NCBI RefSeq assembly: GCF_050958605.1
Contig: NZ_JBJHDO010000005.1
Location: 186,001-250,000 of the forward strand
Direction: 5' to 3'
DNA from: G016756615 sp050958605
Lineage (GTDB): Bacteria > Pseudomonadota > Alphaproteobacteria > Rhizobiales > Rhizobiaceae
DNA: 64,000 bases
The position numbers and the translations under genes were made by a program. The notes below the pieces were generated by a model, which ran no database searches, had not been told where the DNA came from, and saw only the letters and a list, made by a program, of their open reading frames with translations. Below, piece by piece: positions 52,034 through 59,868 of the stretch; position 1 is the stretch's first letter; each line of letters begins with the position of its first letter.

Positions 52034-52606
52034 ATGGCATTACGCAAGCCCCTGAACCACGAACGAACGATCAGCTATCGCAGCTTCGAGCGCGACGACG
52101 GCTTGTTCGAAATCGAAGGAACCCTGAAGGACGCGAAGGGCTACGACTATCGTGACAGAGAACGCGGAATGTTGCCGCCCGGCAGTCCGGTACACGACAT
52201 TTTCGCGATGCTCACGATCGATGTAGATATGTGGGTGCGTGATTTCAGCTATGAGCTGCGTGCGACGCCGTTCGGCTACTGCCAAGGCGCAGTCGATCCG
52301 ACGCGGCTCATCGGCGCTTCCATTCGTCGTTCGTGGCGCAGGTCCCTGACAGAAGCATTCGGACCGCTGGGCGGATGCACGCATTTGCGCGAACTGGTTT
52401 TCGGCATGGGAACGGTCGCGTTCCAGACGATCTCCGCTTTGCGCGACCAGCGCATGTTCGGGGCTGGCGCCAATGACGCGCACCGAGCGGAGGAGCCGTT
52501 TTTCATCGGCAGGTGCCACTCATGGTCCCGCGAGGGTCCTATCGTGGAGCGCTACATGCCGCAATTCCATCGCAAGCCCGGAGGCGGGGGCGGGGAGACC
52601 GCCTGA
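52034..52606 (+). CDS. DUF2889-family protein
   Basis: A 190-residue protein of unknown function. The pattern fits DUF2889: an N-terminal IEGTLKDAKGYDY (a strand resembling 'LTDTK'), a central MWVRDFSYELRATPFGYC, and the GGCTHLRELVFGMGTVAFQT signature. No catalytic motif is known to me. In other bacteria I recall it beside CoA-dependent terpenoid or steroid-type degradation genes. It is co-directional with the hydratase and probably on the same mRNA. Confidence 0.75.
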   Translation: MALRKPLNHERTISYRSFERDDGLFEIEGTLKDAKGYDYRDRERGMLPPGSPVHDIFAMLTIDVDMWVRDFSYELRATPFGYCQGAVDPTRLIGASIRRSWRRSLTEAFGPLGGCTHLRELVFGMGTVAFQTISALRDQRMFGAGANDAHRAEEPFFIGRCHSWSREGPIVERYMPQFHRKPGGGGGETA

Positions 52607-52647
52607 GGACGGTTCATACGCGAGCGTTCCGATTCTTGCGCGGCTAA

Positions 52648-53760
52648 TTATCCGAGCAGGCTGCCGTTGTCGGCTCCAACCGAGGGAGCCGGCAGGGAAG
52701 TGTCGCTTCTGCGCAGGCAGGCCGGGATCGGCACATCGATCGCCGTGAGTTCCTGGCCGGCGGGCGTAGTCACTCTGCCCGCGAACAGGCCGGCGGCATG
52801 GAAATGCTGGTTCCCGAGCGCCTCGTCCATCGACGCGACGATCGTGCAGCAGCAGTCGTCACCCAGCACGGAAAGCCAGGCGCCCGCCGGTCGGTCGGCT
52901 ATTCGCTTCGCGATCGCCGCACGGGTTGCCAGCGGGTCTGCCCCGTCGTTGCGCAGTGGATCGGGCAGGCCGATGCGATCACAGAAGACGGCCCAGAAAC
53001 GGTCCTCGAGCGGGGCCGCCGCTATGAAACGCCCATCGGCGGCGCGGTAGAGCGCGTAACGCGGTGATCCTCCGGACAGGAGCGAAGCTGCCGGACCGGG
53101 CGCTCGGCCTGACACCGCCATCTCAGCAATCGCCCAATACTGCATGGGAAAGAGGTTCGCGCTCATGGAGATGTCGAGGTGGATGCCTCCCCCCGATCGG
53201 TCCCGCCGCCGCAACGCCATGAGGATGCTCATGACGGCCGGGTAGCTGCCGCCTGCTATGTCGGCGAACGTAGTAGGCGGCACGACCGGCATGCCCTGCG
53301 TGTCGCCTGCAAGCGACAGCAGGCCGGTCTCTGCGCAGTAGTTGAGGTCGTGGCCGGCCTTCATCCTGTCCGGTCCGGTCTGTCCGTAGCCGGTGATGGA
53401 ACAGTAGATGATAGCGGGATTAATGGCGCACATAGCCTCGTAGCCGAGCCCCAGCCTGTCCATCACACCGGGCCGGAACTGTTCGACGACCACATCCGCC
53501 TCGCGAATCAACGGTTCCAGTCTTGCTACCGCGTCGGGAGACTTCAGGTCGAGCGCCACCGACCTCTTGCCGCGGTTGAGCATGGCGAAGCCAAGGTTTT
53601 CACCTTCTTTCATCGGCGGGAACAGGCGCAGTTCGTCGCCGGTGCCCGGTCGTTCCACCTTGATCACCGTGGCCCCGGCTTCGGCCAGAATCAGTGAGGC
53701 GAGGGGCCCGGGCAGATGGAAGCTGAAATCCAGGACCCTTACATCGTCGAGCGGAAGCAT
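52648..53760 (-). CDS. CaiB/BaiF (type III) CoA-transferase
   Basis: A 370-residue family III CoA-transferase moving CoA between carboxylic acids. The N-terminus LDDVRVLDFSFHLPGPLASLILAEAGATVIKVERPGTGDE is typical. The catalytic Asp is in TFADIAGGSYPAVMSIL. It is the last gene of the minus-strand unit acyl-CoA dehydrogenase, biotin carboxylase, CoA-transferase. It could activate the acid by exchange, as an alternative to the ATP-dependent ligase, or recover CoA from the lyase product. Confidence 0.89.
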   Translation of the reverse strand: MLPLDDVRVLDFSFHLPGPLASLILAEAGATVIKVERPGTGDELRLFPPMKEGENLGFAMLNRGKRSVALDLKSPDAVARLEPLIREADVVVEQFRPGVMDRLGLGYEAMCAINPAIIYCSITGYGQTGPDRMKAGHDLNYCAETGLLSLAGDTQGMPVVPPTTFADIAGGSYPAVMSILMALRRRDRSGGGIHLDISMSANLFPMQYWAIAEMAVSGRAPGPAASLLSGGSPRYALYRAADGRFIAAAPLEDRFWAVFCDRIGLPDPLRNDGADPLATRAAIAKRIADRPAGAWLSVLGDDCCCTIVASMDEALGNQHFHAAGLFAGRVTTPAGQELTAIDVPIPACLRRSDTSLPAPSVGADNGSLLG

Positions 53761-53777
53761 CGCTGTCTTGGCCGGTG

Positions 53778-55139
53778 CTAAACGAGGGAGTCGAGGTTTT
53801 CCTCGACGAAGCGGGTGTGCAGCCTGTCGGCAATGAAGTCAGGATGCTCGATCAGCTTGCCGAGAAAGGGCAGGTTGGACTGTATGCCCTCGATGCGCGT
53901 CCGCGCGACCGCGTCCTGCAGTCTCGTGATCGCTTCGTCGCGGTCGTTCCCGTGCGCGATGATCTTCATCACCAGGCTGTCGTAGAAGGGCGTGACCGCG
54001 TCGCCCGTTTCGAAGCCCGAATCGAACCTCACTCCCTCGATTTCCGGCAGTTCGATGAGGTCCAGAGGTCCTGGCGAGGGCACGAAGTGCTTAGCGGGAT
54101 TTTCGGCACACACGCGAAGTTCGATCGAATGGCCCTGTGCCTTGATCTCGCCTTGCGTCAGTTCGCCTCTCAGGTCCTCGCCCATGGCAAGGCGAAGCTG
54201 CAAGGCGACGAGATCGAGACCGGTGACCATTTCCGTCACGGGATGTTCGACCTGCAGCCTCGTATTCATCTCCATGAAGTAGTAGTTCCCAGTCTCGTCG
54301 TCATAGAGGAATTCGACCGTGCCTGCTCCCTTGTATCGGGTCGAACGAGCCAGCCTGAGCGCCGATTCCAGCATGCCTTCGGCGGCCGCCGGAGCCAACC
54401 GTGCCGGACAGGCCTCTTCCAGGATCTTCTGATATCGTCGCTGCGCGGAGCACTCGCGCAGGAAAAGGTGCACCGCGCCGGCACTTCCCAGCCCGAAGAC
54501 CTGCACCTCTATGTGGCGTGCTCGTCGTATCAGCTTCTCCAGATACACCGCTTGATCTGAGAAGGCGCGTCCGGCCTGGGCCGAGGTGCTCTTGACCGCG
54601 GCGACCAGTTTCGACGCATCGGCGACCGGACGCAGCCCGATACCCCCGCCGCCGCCGGCGGCTTTGACAAGCAAGGGAAAGCCGAGCGTGGCGCCCGCCG
54701 CCTCGATGGCAGCGTCGTCCTCAGGGTCTAGCTTGTCGCTGCCGGGAAGCACCGGCACGCCGGCTGCAACCGCGGCGGCGCGAGCTTGATGCTTGTCGCC
54801 CATTTGGCGGATCGTGCCAGCGTCAGGCCCGACGAACACGATTCCGGCGGATTCGCACGCTTCGGCAAAGGCTGTGTTCTCCGAAAGGAAGCCATAGCCG
54901 GGATGGATCGCCGCGACCCCGGCCTTGCGCGCGACGTCCAGGATCCTGGCTGCGTCGAGATAGCTTTCGGTCGCTCGCGAGCCGCCGATATGGTGGGCTT
55001 CGTCGGCCAGACGGACATGGCGCGCCGTGGCGTCGGCGTCGGAATAGACGGCGAGGGCGGTCAGCCCTAGGCTCTTGATGCTCCGGATAATCCGGCAGGC
55101 GATTTCGCCCCGGTTTGCGACGAGGATCTTGGTGGTCAT
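53778..55139 (-). CDS. Acyl-CoA carboxylase biotin carboxylase subunit without biotinyl domain
   Basis: A 453-residue ATP-grasp biotin carboxylase. It begins TKILVANRGEIACRIIRSI; the glycine-rich ATP loop is KAAGGGGGIGLR, and the active-site strand includes FMEMNTRLQVEHPVTEMVTG. The C-terminus HPDFIADRLHTRFVEENLDSL matches the end of the BC part of methylcrotonyl/propionyl-CoA carboxylase alpha chains. The protein stops there, with no BCCP domain. The carrier is instead the 71-residue protein at 46523. The start at 55139 fits the family; a longer reading enters the dehydrogenase gene. Confidence 0.9.
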   Translation of the reverse strand: MTTKILVANRGEIACRIIRSIKSLGLTALAVYSDADATARHVRLADEAHHIGGSRATESYLDAARILDVARKAGVAAIHPGYGFLSENTAFAEACESAGIVFVGPDAGTIRQMGDKHQARAAAVAAGVPVLPGSDKLDPEDDAAIEAAGATLGFPLLVKAAGGGGGIGLRPVADASKLVAAVKSTSAQAGRAFSDQAVYLEKLIRRARHIEVQVFGLGSAGAVHLFLRECSAQRRYQKILEEACPARLAPAAAEGMLESALRLARSTRYKGAGTVEFLYDDETGNYYFMEMNTRLQVEHPVTEMVTGLDLVALQLRLAMGEDLRGELTQGEIKAQGHSIELRVCAENPAKHFVPSPGPLDLIELPEIEGVRFDSGFETGDAVTPFYDSLVMKIIAHGNDRDEAITRLQDAVARTRIEGIQSNLPFLGKLIEHPDFIADRLHTRFVEENLDSLV

Positions 55140-55147
55140 CTCTACTC

Positions 55148-56308
55148 TCAGAAGGAACGGGGAAAGCTGAGCCAGCGCTCGCCGATCATGTTGAGCGCCA
55201 TGTTCTGGTTGAGCGGGGCGAAGGAATAGAGCCGCGCGTCCCGATAATATCTCTGGATGGGAAGGTTGGTGTCGAAGCCGGCACCGGCGAAGATCTCCAT
55301 CCCGGTGTCGGTGCATTGTACTGCGGCCTTGGCCGAAGCCCATTTAGCCATGGAGCTCACGACGTCGGTGGGCCTTCCCTCGGCATCGCTGCGAGCCGCC
55401 TCGAGCGTGAGCAACCACGCGGATTCGATGGCGATGCCGGCCGTGGCGATCTGGTGCTGGACGGCCTGGAACTGCCCCAGCGCCTTGCCGAAAGCCTGGC
55501 GTTCCAGCGCGTACTGCCTAGTGACCTCGAGCGCTCCGCGTCCTATCCCGACTGCCACCGCCGCGGCGTTCATGCGCTCGCCGTTGAGCGTGGCGACGAC
55601 CTGGCTGAAGCCCCGGTCGACTTCGCCGAGAACGGCGTCCGCCGGCAGCCGGACATTGTCGAGCGCCAGTTCGTTGGTGTCGTAGCCGTTGATCGCGAAG
55701 GTAGGCACCTCGTGAGCCGTAACGCCTTCGGCACGGGTGGGCACGAGGAACATGGTGATGCCGCGGCTGCGGTGCTCGCCGGTGCGGGCGAGCACGATCA
55801 TGATATCGCTCGTCGACGCCCCGCTGATCCACATCTTGTTGCCGCTCAGGACCCAGCCGTCCCCCTCTCGGACCGCGCGCGTCTTCATCGCGGCAAGGAT
55901 GTCCGTGCCGCCGCCGGCCTCGGTAAGGCAGAAGGAGGCCTTGATCGTTCCGGCGGCCAGTGGCCCGAGATACCGGACCTTCTGCTCCGCGGTGCCGTTC
56001 TCGCGCAGGAGCCGCGTGATCATGTAGTGCACGACCATGAACACGGCCATCGAGGTCGCCTTCCGGCCGAGCACCTCCAGCGCGACCACCTGTTCTAGCG
56101 CGTGTCCGCCGCCGCCGCTGTGTTCCTCGGGAACACCTAGGCCCATGACGCCCAATTCGGCGAGCGCCCGATGCAGCTCGGCGTCGAACTCCTTGGCGTT
56201 GTCCAGCTTCTGCACCCGGGCAACGGGCGAGACGCGGTCGATCGTGCCTTCCAGCGCGGCACGGAACATTTCCAATTCTTCCGAAAGCTTTGCGATCTGC
56301 GGCAGCAC
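55148..56308 (-). CDS. Acyl-CoA dehydrogenase-family protein lacking the canonical catalytic Glu
   Basis: A 386-residue acyl-CoA dehydrogenase-fold protein. FAD/substrate motifs are KASFCLTEAGGGTDILAAM and KMWISGASTSDIMIV, with YALERQAFGKALGQFQAVQHQ in the C-terminal domain. Where classical enzymes read YEGTxEIQR after RDARLY, this one reads SFAPLNQNMALNMIGERWL, so the usual base is missing. The GTG at 56308 was chosen because GGGAGAA stands about 7 bases upstream; longer frames run into the operator at 56369. A desaturase with another base, or a desulfinase-like relative, is possible. Confidence 0.82.
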   Translation of the reverse strand: MLPQIAKLSEELEMFRAALEGTIDRVSPVARVQKLDNAKEFDAELHRALAELGVMGLGVPEEHSGGGGHALEQVVALEVLGRKATSMAVFMVVHYMITRLLRENGTAEQKVRYLGPLAAGTIKASFCLTEAGGGTDILAAMKTRAVREGDGWVLSGNKMWISGASTSDIMIVLARTGEHRSRGITMFLVPTRAEGVTAHEVPTFAINGYDTNELALDNVRLPADAVLGEVDRGFSQVVATLNGERMNAAAVAVGIGRGALEVTRQYALERQAFGKALGQFQAVQHQIATAGIAIESAWLLTLEAARSDAEGRPTDVVSSMAKWASAKAAVQCTDTGMEIFAGAGFDTNLPIQRYYRDARLYSFAPLNQNMALNMIGERWLSFPRSF

Positions 56309-56368
56309 GGGCCGTTCTCCCTGATGGAATCCGAGGCGAGCGAGATAGCACGCATCAGTTGACAAAGG

Positions 56369-56382
56369 AACAATCGTTTGTT
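56369..56382. promoter_or_regulatory. Operator-like site C of the TetR-type regulon
   Basis: AACAATCGTTTGTT differs from the perfect palindrome of site A at one position. It lies in the 95-base region between the leftward acyl-CoA dehydrogenase and the rightward EthD gene. TATAAA (56385-56390) follows and may be the -10 element for the rightward unit. The immediate right flank is identical to that of site B. Confidence 0.65.
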
Positions 56383-56403
56383 TTTATAAATGCGGAGGAA
56401 ACG

Positions 56404-56787
56404 ATGATCAAGCTCACATATATGATTTTTCCGCGAGACGATCTCGATCGCGAGGAGGCTCGCAGGCGCTGGATGGAAGACCATGGCGCGCTCATGGAAA
56501 AGCACGCCTCCACTCTTCGCGTCGCGCGCTATGTCCAGACGCCGCACGTCACGCATCCGCTCGAGCAAACCATGGCCGCCGCGCGAGGCGCCGTGCTGCA
56601 AATCCCGCTGGGGATGGCCGAGATCTATTGGGCGAGCCGCGCGGATTTCGAATACTCCTTCGAGGATCGCGGCGCACGCCGGGCCTACCGCGAGCTGCTC
56701 GAGGACGAGAAGCGATTCGCCGCCACAGCGATGTCGCCATGGGTCGGCGAGGAGCGCGAAGTCATTCCGGCCGCGGGCTCGCGATAA
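56404..56787 (+). CDS. EthD-domain protein
   Basis: A 127-residue dimeric alpha-beta-barrel protein of the EthD type (IKLTYMIFPRDDLDREEARRRWMEDHG, the H-W/DHG pattern at the N-terminus). EthD proteins accompany oxidative degradation genes; few have a proven reaction, though some are lyases or dehydratases. GGAGGAAACG precedes the ATG at 56404. Its stop shares one base with the start of the Old Yellow Enzyme gene (TAATG), showing tight coupling. Confidence 0.8.
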   Translation: MIKLTYMIFPRDDLDREEARRRWMEDHGALMEKHASTLRVARYVQTPHVTHPLEQTMAAARGAVLQIPLGMAEIYWASRADFEYSFEDRGARRAYRELLEDEKRFAATAMSPWVGEEREVIPAAGSR

Positions 56788-57953
56788 TGAAAGATCTTCT
56801 CTTTCAGCCGCTCAGGCTCGGCGGCATCGAACTGGCCAACCGCGTGGTCATGGCGCCGATGACGCGCAGCCGCGCGAGCTTCGGAGGGGACGTGTCCGCG
56901 CACGCGGCCCAGTACTACGGCCAGCGCGCCACCGCCGGCCTGATCCTGACCGAAGCCATCGGCGTCAGCCCGCAGGCGCACGGATATCCTTATACGCCGG
57001 GCTTGTGGTCCGACGCACAGGCAAGCGGCTGGGCCGAAGTCGTGAAGGCCGTGCACGCTCGCGGCGGCAGGATCGGGGCGCAGCTCTGGCATGTCGGTCG
57101 CGTGTTCTCGCGTGACAACAACCCGCAGGGGGTCGATGCCGTGGGGCCTTCGGCGGTGGCTGCGTCGGGAAAGATCTATGCGCGGGGTGGCTGGCAGGAT
57201 CTCCCAGTGCCGCGCGCGCTCACGAGCGAGGAGGTTCGCTCGACTGTCGCGGATTTCGCACGCGCTTCCGAGCGGGCGCTGGATCTGGGTTTCGACCTGG
57301 TGGAGCTGCACGGCGCCAACGGATATCTGATCGAGCAGTTCCTGTCGGACGAGGCGAACCGCCGCGAGGACGCTTATGGAGGCTCGTCTGAAAGGCGGCT
57401 GACCTTCCTGTCCGAGCTCCTCGAGGCAGTTTCCGTCGCATGTGGCGGGCTCGATAGAATCGGCCTGAGGATTTCCCCCTATGGTGATTTCAACGGCATA
57501 CGACATGGAAATCCAGATCGCGTTTTGCGCGACGTTCTGGACTTGGTCGCGAAGCAGCGCATCGGTTTCCTGCACGTCATCGAACCCGAAGTGTCCGGCG
57601 ATGGCAGCCGGCGCAATGTGGCTGGCGACGGCGCTCCCGACGTTCTTGCAATCGCGCGGCGCCATTATCCGGGCGTCCTGGTGGCCGCGGGCGGTTACGA
57701 CCGGGTGCGCGCGGAAGCGGCGCTGGTCGAGAAGCGCGCGGATCTCGTCGCGTTCGGCCGGCCATTTATCTCAAATCCGGACCTGGTGCGGAGAATGCGT
57801 CTCGGCGCTCCGTTGGCCGAGTGGGATCGTCCGACATTCTATACGGGGGGACCGGTCGGTTATGTCGACTACCCCGATTTCGAGGGATCCATCGATGCAA
57901 CTTACGCGCCACCGACCGCCTTGGCGCCGCCACTGAAAGGAGCAGCAACATGA
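56787..57953 (+). CDS. Old Yellow Enzyme-family NADH:flavin oxidoreductase (ene-reductase)
   Basis: A 388-residue FMN TIM-barrel oxidoreductase reducing an activated C=C bond. Motifs are LANRVVMAPMTRSRA, QLWHVGRVFS, and the substrate-binding His/Asn region VELHGANGYLIEQFLSDEANRREDAYGGS. The C-terminal FMN-phosphate region reads LVAFGRPFISNPDLV. It lacks the extra FeS domain of larger dienoyl-CoA reductases. An alpha,beta-unsaturated ketone or enal, such as a terpenoid intermediate, is a reasonable substrate. Its stop overlaps the cupin start as ATGA. Confidence 0.9.
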   Translation: MKDLLFQPLRLGGIELANRVVMAPMTRSRASFGGDVSAHAAQYYGQRATAGLILTEAIGVSPQAHGYPYTPGLWSDAQASGWAEVVKAVHARGGRIGAQLWHVGRVFSRDNNPQGVDAVGPSAVAASGKIYARGGWQDLPVPRALTSEEVRSTVADFARASERALDLGFDLVELHGANGYLIEQFLSDEANRREDAYGGSSERRLTFLSELLEAVSVACGGLDRIGLRISPYGDFNGIRHGNPDRVLRDVLDLVAKQRIGFLHVIEPEVSGDGSRRNVAGDGAPDVLAIARRHYPGVLVAAGGYDRVRAEAALVEKRADLVAFGRPFISNPDLVRRMRLGAPLAEWDRPTFYTGGPVGYVDYPDFEGSIDATYAPPTALAPPLKGAAT

Positions 57954-58372
57954 CACAGGTGAAGCCGGTCGTTACCCGTTCCGGCACCGAAGATACCGGC
58001 ACCGCCCAGTCAGGGGACTGCGTGCGCGTTTCCGGGGTCAGCCCTCAGCACACGCCCGCGACGAAGATCTGGTTCGGTCGTGTCAGCAACGAACCAGGCC
58101 ATCGTTCGCCTCCCCATCATCACGGCGAGGCCGAGACCGGCGGTTATGTCCTCAAGGGCAGCGGGCGTATCTACTTCGGCGAGGGCTATAAGGAATACGT
58201 TGACATGTCCGAGGGCGACTTCGTCTTCGTTCCGCCGTTCATGCCGCATGTCGAAGTCAACATGTCGACCACCGACGAACTCGTCTGGCTCACAACCCGC
58301 ACGCCCAACAACATCGTGATCAACCTGCCCGACGTCGACGACTCCGAGCTCGAGGGTTATCGGCGAGCCTGA
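57950..58372 (+). CDS. Cupin-domain protein
   Basis: A 140-residue single-cupin protein. The metal-binding motif is RSPPHHHGEAETGGYVLKGSGRIYFGEG (three consecutive His, later Glu), and the second motif is GDFVFVPPFMPHVEVN. It is the last gene of the EthD-OYE-cupin unit. Proteins of this type can be dioxygenases or isomerases. No specific assignment is possible. The next gene on this strand is 330 bases away. Confidence 0.82.
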   Translation: MTQVKPVVTRSGTEDTGTAQSGDCVRVSGVSPQHTPATKIWFGRVSNEPGHRSPPHHHGEAETGGYVLKGSGRIYFGEGYKEYVDMSEGDFVFVPPFMPHVEVNMSTTDELVWLTTRTPNNIVINLPDVDDSELEGYRRA

Positions 58373-58700
58373 CGCGAGGTCCGCGCCGCGCCCAGAACTG
58401 CGGGGCGCAGGGGGATCGGGCGGCGCAAACCGTGGCGGGAAAGCTGAATAACGGCACCGCCGCAGCTCCTGGATGTGTGGCATCGACATGCCGCGCCGAT
58501 GTTGCCGCACGCCTGCAAAACCCGCGAACATTGGCCCGAAAAGGCGCTTTGGAAGGGCCTTGACCAACGTCTGCGCTCATGTAAACGTACGGCCGTTAGT
58601 TTTTCAAACATGGATTGCGGGACGATGGCAGTCGTCGCGTTCCCGACCGAAAATCGGTAAGTGCCGTTCGCACGCCGCCAACCAAGCTGGAGGAGCTGAA
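58373..58700. other. Intergenic stretch before the TRAP operon
   Basis: About 330 bases without a supported gene. It should contain the TRAP operon promoter. A GC-rich stem (GCGCCC around 58388, GGGCGC around 58405) follows the cupin gene but has no T-tract. TAAACGTACGGCCGTTAG (about 58581-58598) contains the 8-base palindrome ACGGCCGT. It does not match the regulon palindrome of the island to the left. Confidence 0.45.
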
Positions 58701-59783
58701 ATGAAATTCATGAAGGTGAAGGGCATCTGCGTCGGACTGGCGATCGCGCTCGCGCCAGTTGCCGCCCAGGCACAGGATCCCATAGAAGTCCGTATCTCGT
58801 TCAATCAGGCGGAGACGTCGCCTGCGTGGAAGGAAGCGATCAAGGTCTTCGGCGACGAACTCGAAAGCGAAAGTGACGGCCGCTTCAAGGTCACTCACTA
58901 TCCGGGAGAGGTGCTTCACACCGTGGGCGACGGCTTCCGCGCAACGGCCACCGGCATCACCGACGTCACCTCGGCCTGGCCGGTATACTCGGCGAACAGT
59001 TTTCATCTGTTCCACGCGACGGAGCTTCCGCTCGCATTGCCGAACAGCGACGTTGCCGCGGCCCGGGTGGTCGACGAGCTCTACCCGAAATATTTGAAGG
59101 ACGAATATGAGCGGATGGGCATTCTGCTTGCGTTCAACGCTGTGACGCCGCAGTACGACATTCTCACGACCAAGCCGGTGAAGTCCATCGATGACTTGAA
59201 GGGCCTCAAGATCCGCGCGGCAGGCGGCGGCATCACCGAGATCGTCCAACGCTTGGGCGCCATCCCGGTGACGATGACCATCACCGACGCCTACACGGCC
59301 TTTCAGCAGGGCGTGGTCGACGGAATCATCTTGAGCACGGCCGACATGGTCGCCTACCGTATGCACGAGGTCGGCAAGTACAACTACCGCATCGGCGTCG
59401 TGCGCGTGGCGATCCCCCATGCGGTAAACCGCAAGTTCTACGAAGGCCTTCCTGACGATCTCAAGCAGGTGTTCGCCAAGGCGGCAACGAACGCCACCTA
59501 TAACTATGAAATGATGTACACGCGCCTGACCGAGCGCGCGCTCGAAACCATGCGCTCCGAAGGCGTCGAAGTCACCGAAGCCAGCGAGACAGATCTCGCT
59601 AAGGTGAACGAGCTGGTCGCGCCGATGTGGGAAGCATTCGTCAAGGCCAACGCCGGCCGTGAGGGCGCGTCGGCGGAAGAACTGGTGGCCGACATCCGTG
59701 CGCTCACCGAGAAGTACAGCGCCATGTCGGATGAGCAGATCCTTCAGGTCAAGGACTCCGAGCCTGTAGAAGGCCTGCGCTGA
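58701..59783 (+). CDS. dctP: TRAP transporter substrate-binding protein (DctP family)
   Basis: A 360-residue periplasmic binding protein. A Sec leader is visible (lysine-rich start, hydrophobic core, cleavage near AQAQ, residue 25). The TRAP-specific region is KSIDDLKGLKIRAAGGGITEIVQRLGAIPVTM, followed by TDAYTAFQQGVVDGI; the Arg in KIRAAGG normally grips a carboxylate. GGAGGAG precedes the ATG at 58701. It delivers an organic acid to the DctQ-DctM channel. A hairpin in the gap to dctQ may favour this gene's expression. Confidence 0.9.
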   Translation: MKFMKVKGICVGLAIALAPVAAQAQDPIEVRISFNQAETSPAWKEAIKVFGDELESESDGRFKVTHYPGEVLHTVGDGFRATATGITDVTSAWPVYSANSFHLFHATELPLALPNSDVAAARVVDELYPKYLKDEYERMGILLAFNAVTPQYDILTTKPVKSIDDLKGLKIRAAGGGITEIVQRLGAIPVTMTITDAYTAFQQGVVDGIILSTADMVAYRMHEVGKYNYRIGVVRVAIPHAVNRKFYEGLPDDLKQVFAKAATNATYNYEMMYTRLTERALETMRSEGVEVTEASETDLAKVNELVAPMWEAFVKANAGREGASAEELVADIRALTEKYSAMSDEQILQVKDSEPVEGLR

Positions 59784-59794
59784 TCCGATGGGGT

Positions 59795-59812
59795 AGGGGG
59801 CCTGTGCCCCTT
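59795..59812. other. Hairpin between dctP and dctQ
   Basis: AGGGGGC (59795-59801) pairs with GCCCCTT (59806-59812), including one G-T pair, around a CTGT loop. Pyrimidine-rich sequence follows, but no clean T-tract. The placement between a binding-protein gene and its permeases suits a partial terminator or mRNA stabiliser. Confidence 0.5.
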
Positions 59813-59868
59813 GCTCCCTTCATCCCTTCCGAACGGAACAACCAGGTAGCAGCAAGGAGGAGGCTGGT

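Noticed and set aside
58373..58420. GC-rich stem after the cupin gene as a terminator
   Set aside because: The arms are short, there is no T-tract, and similar stems are expected by chance in GC-rich DNA.
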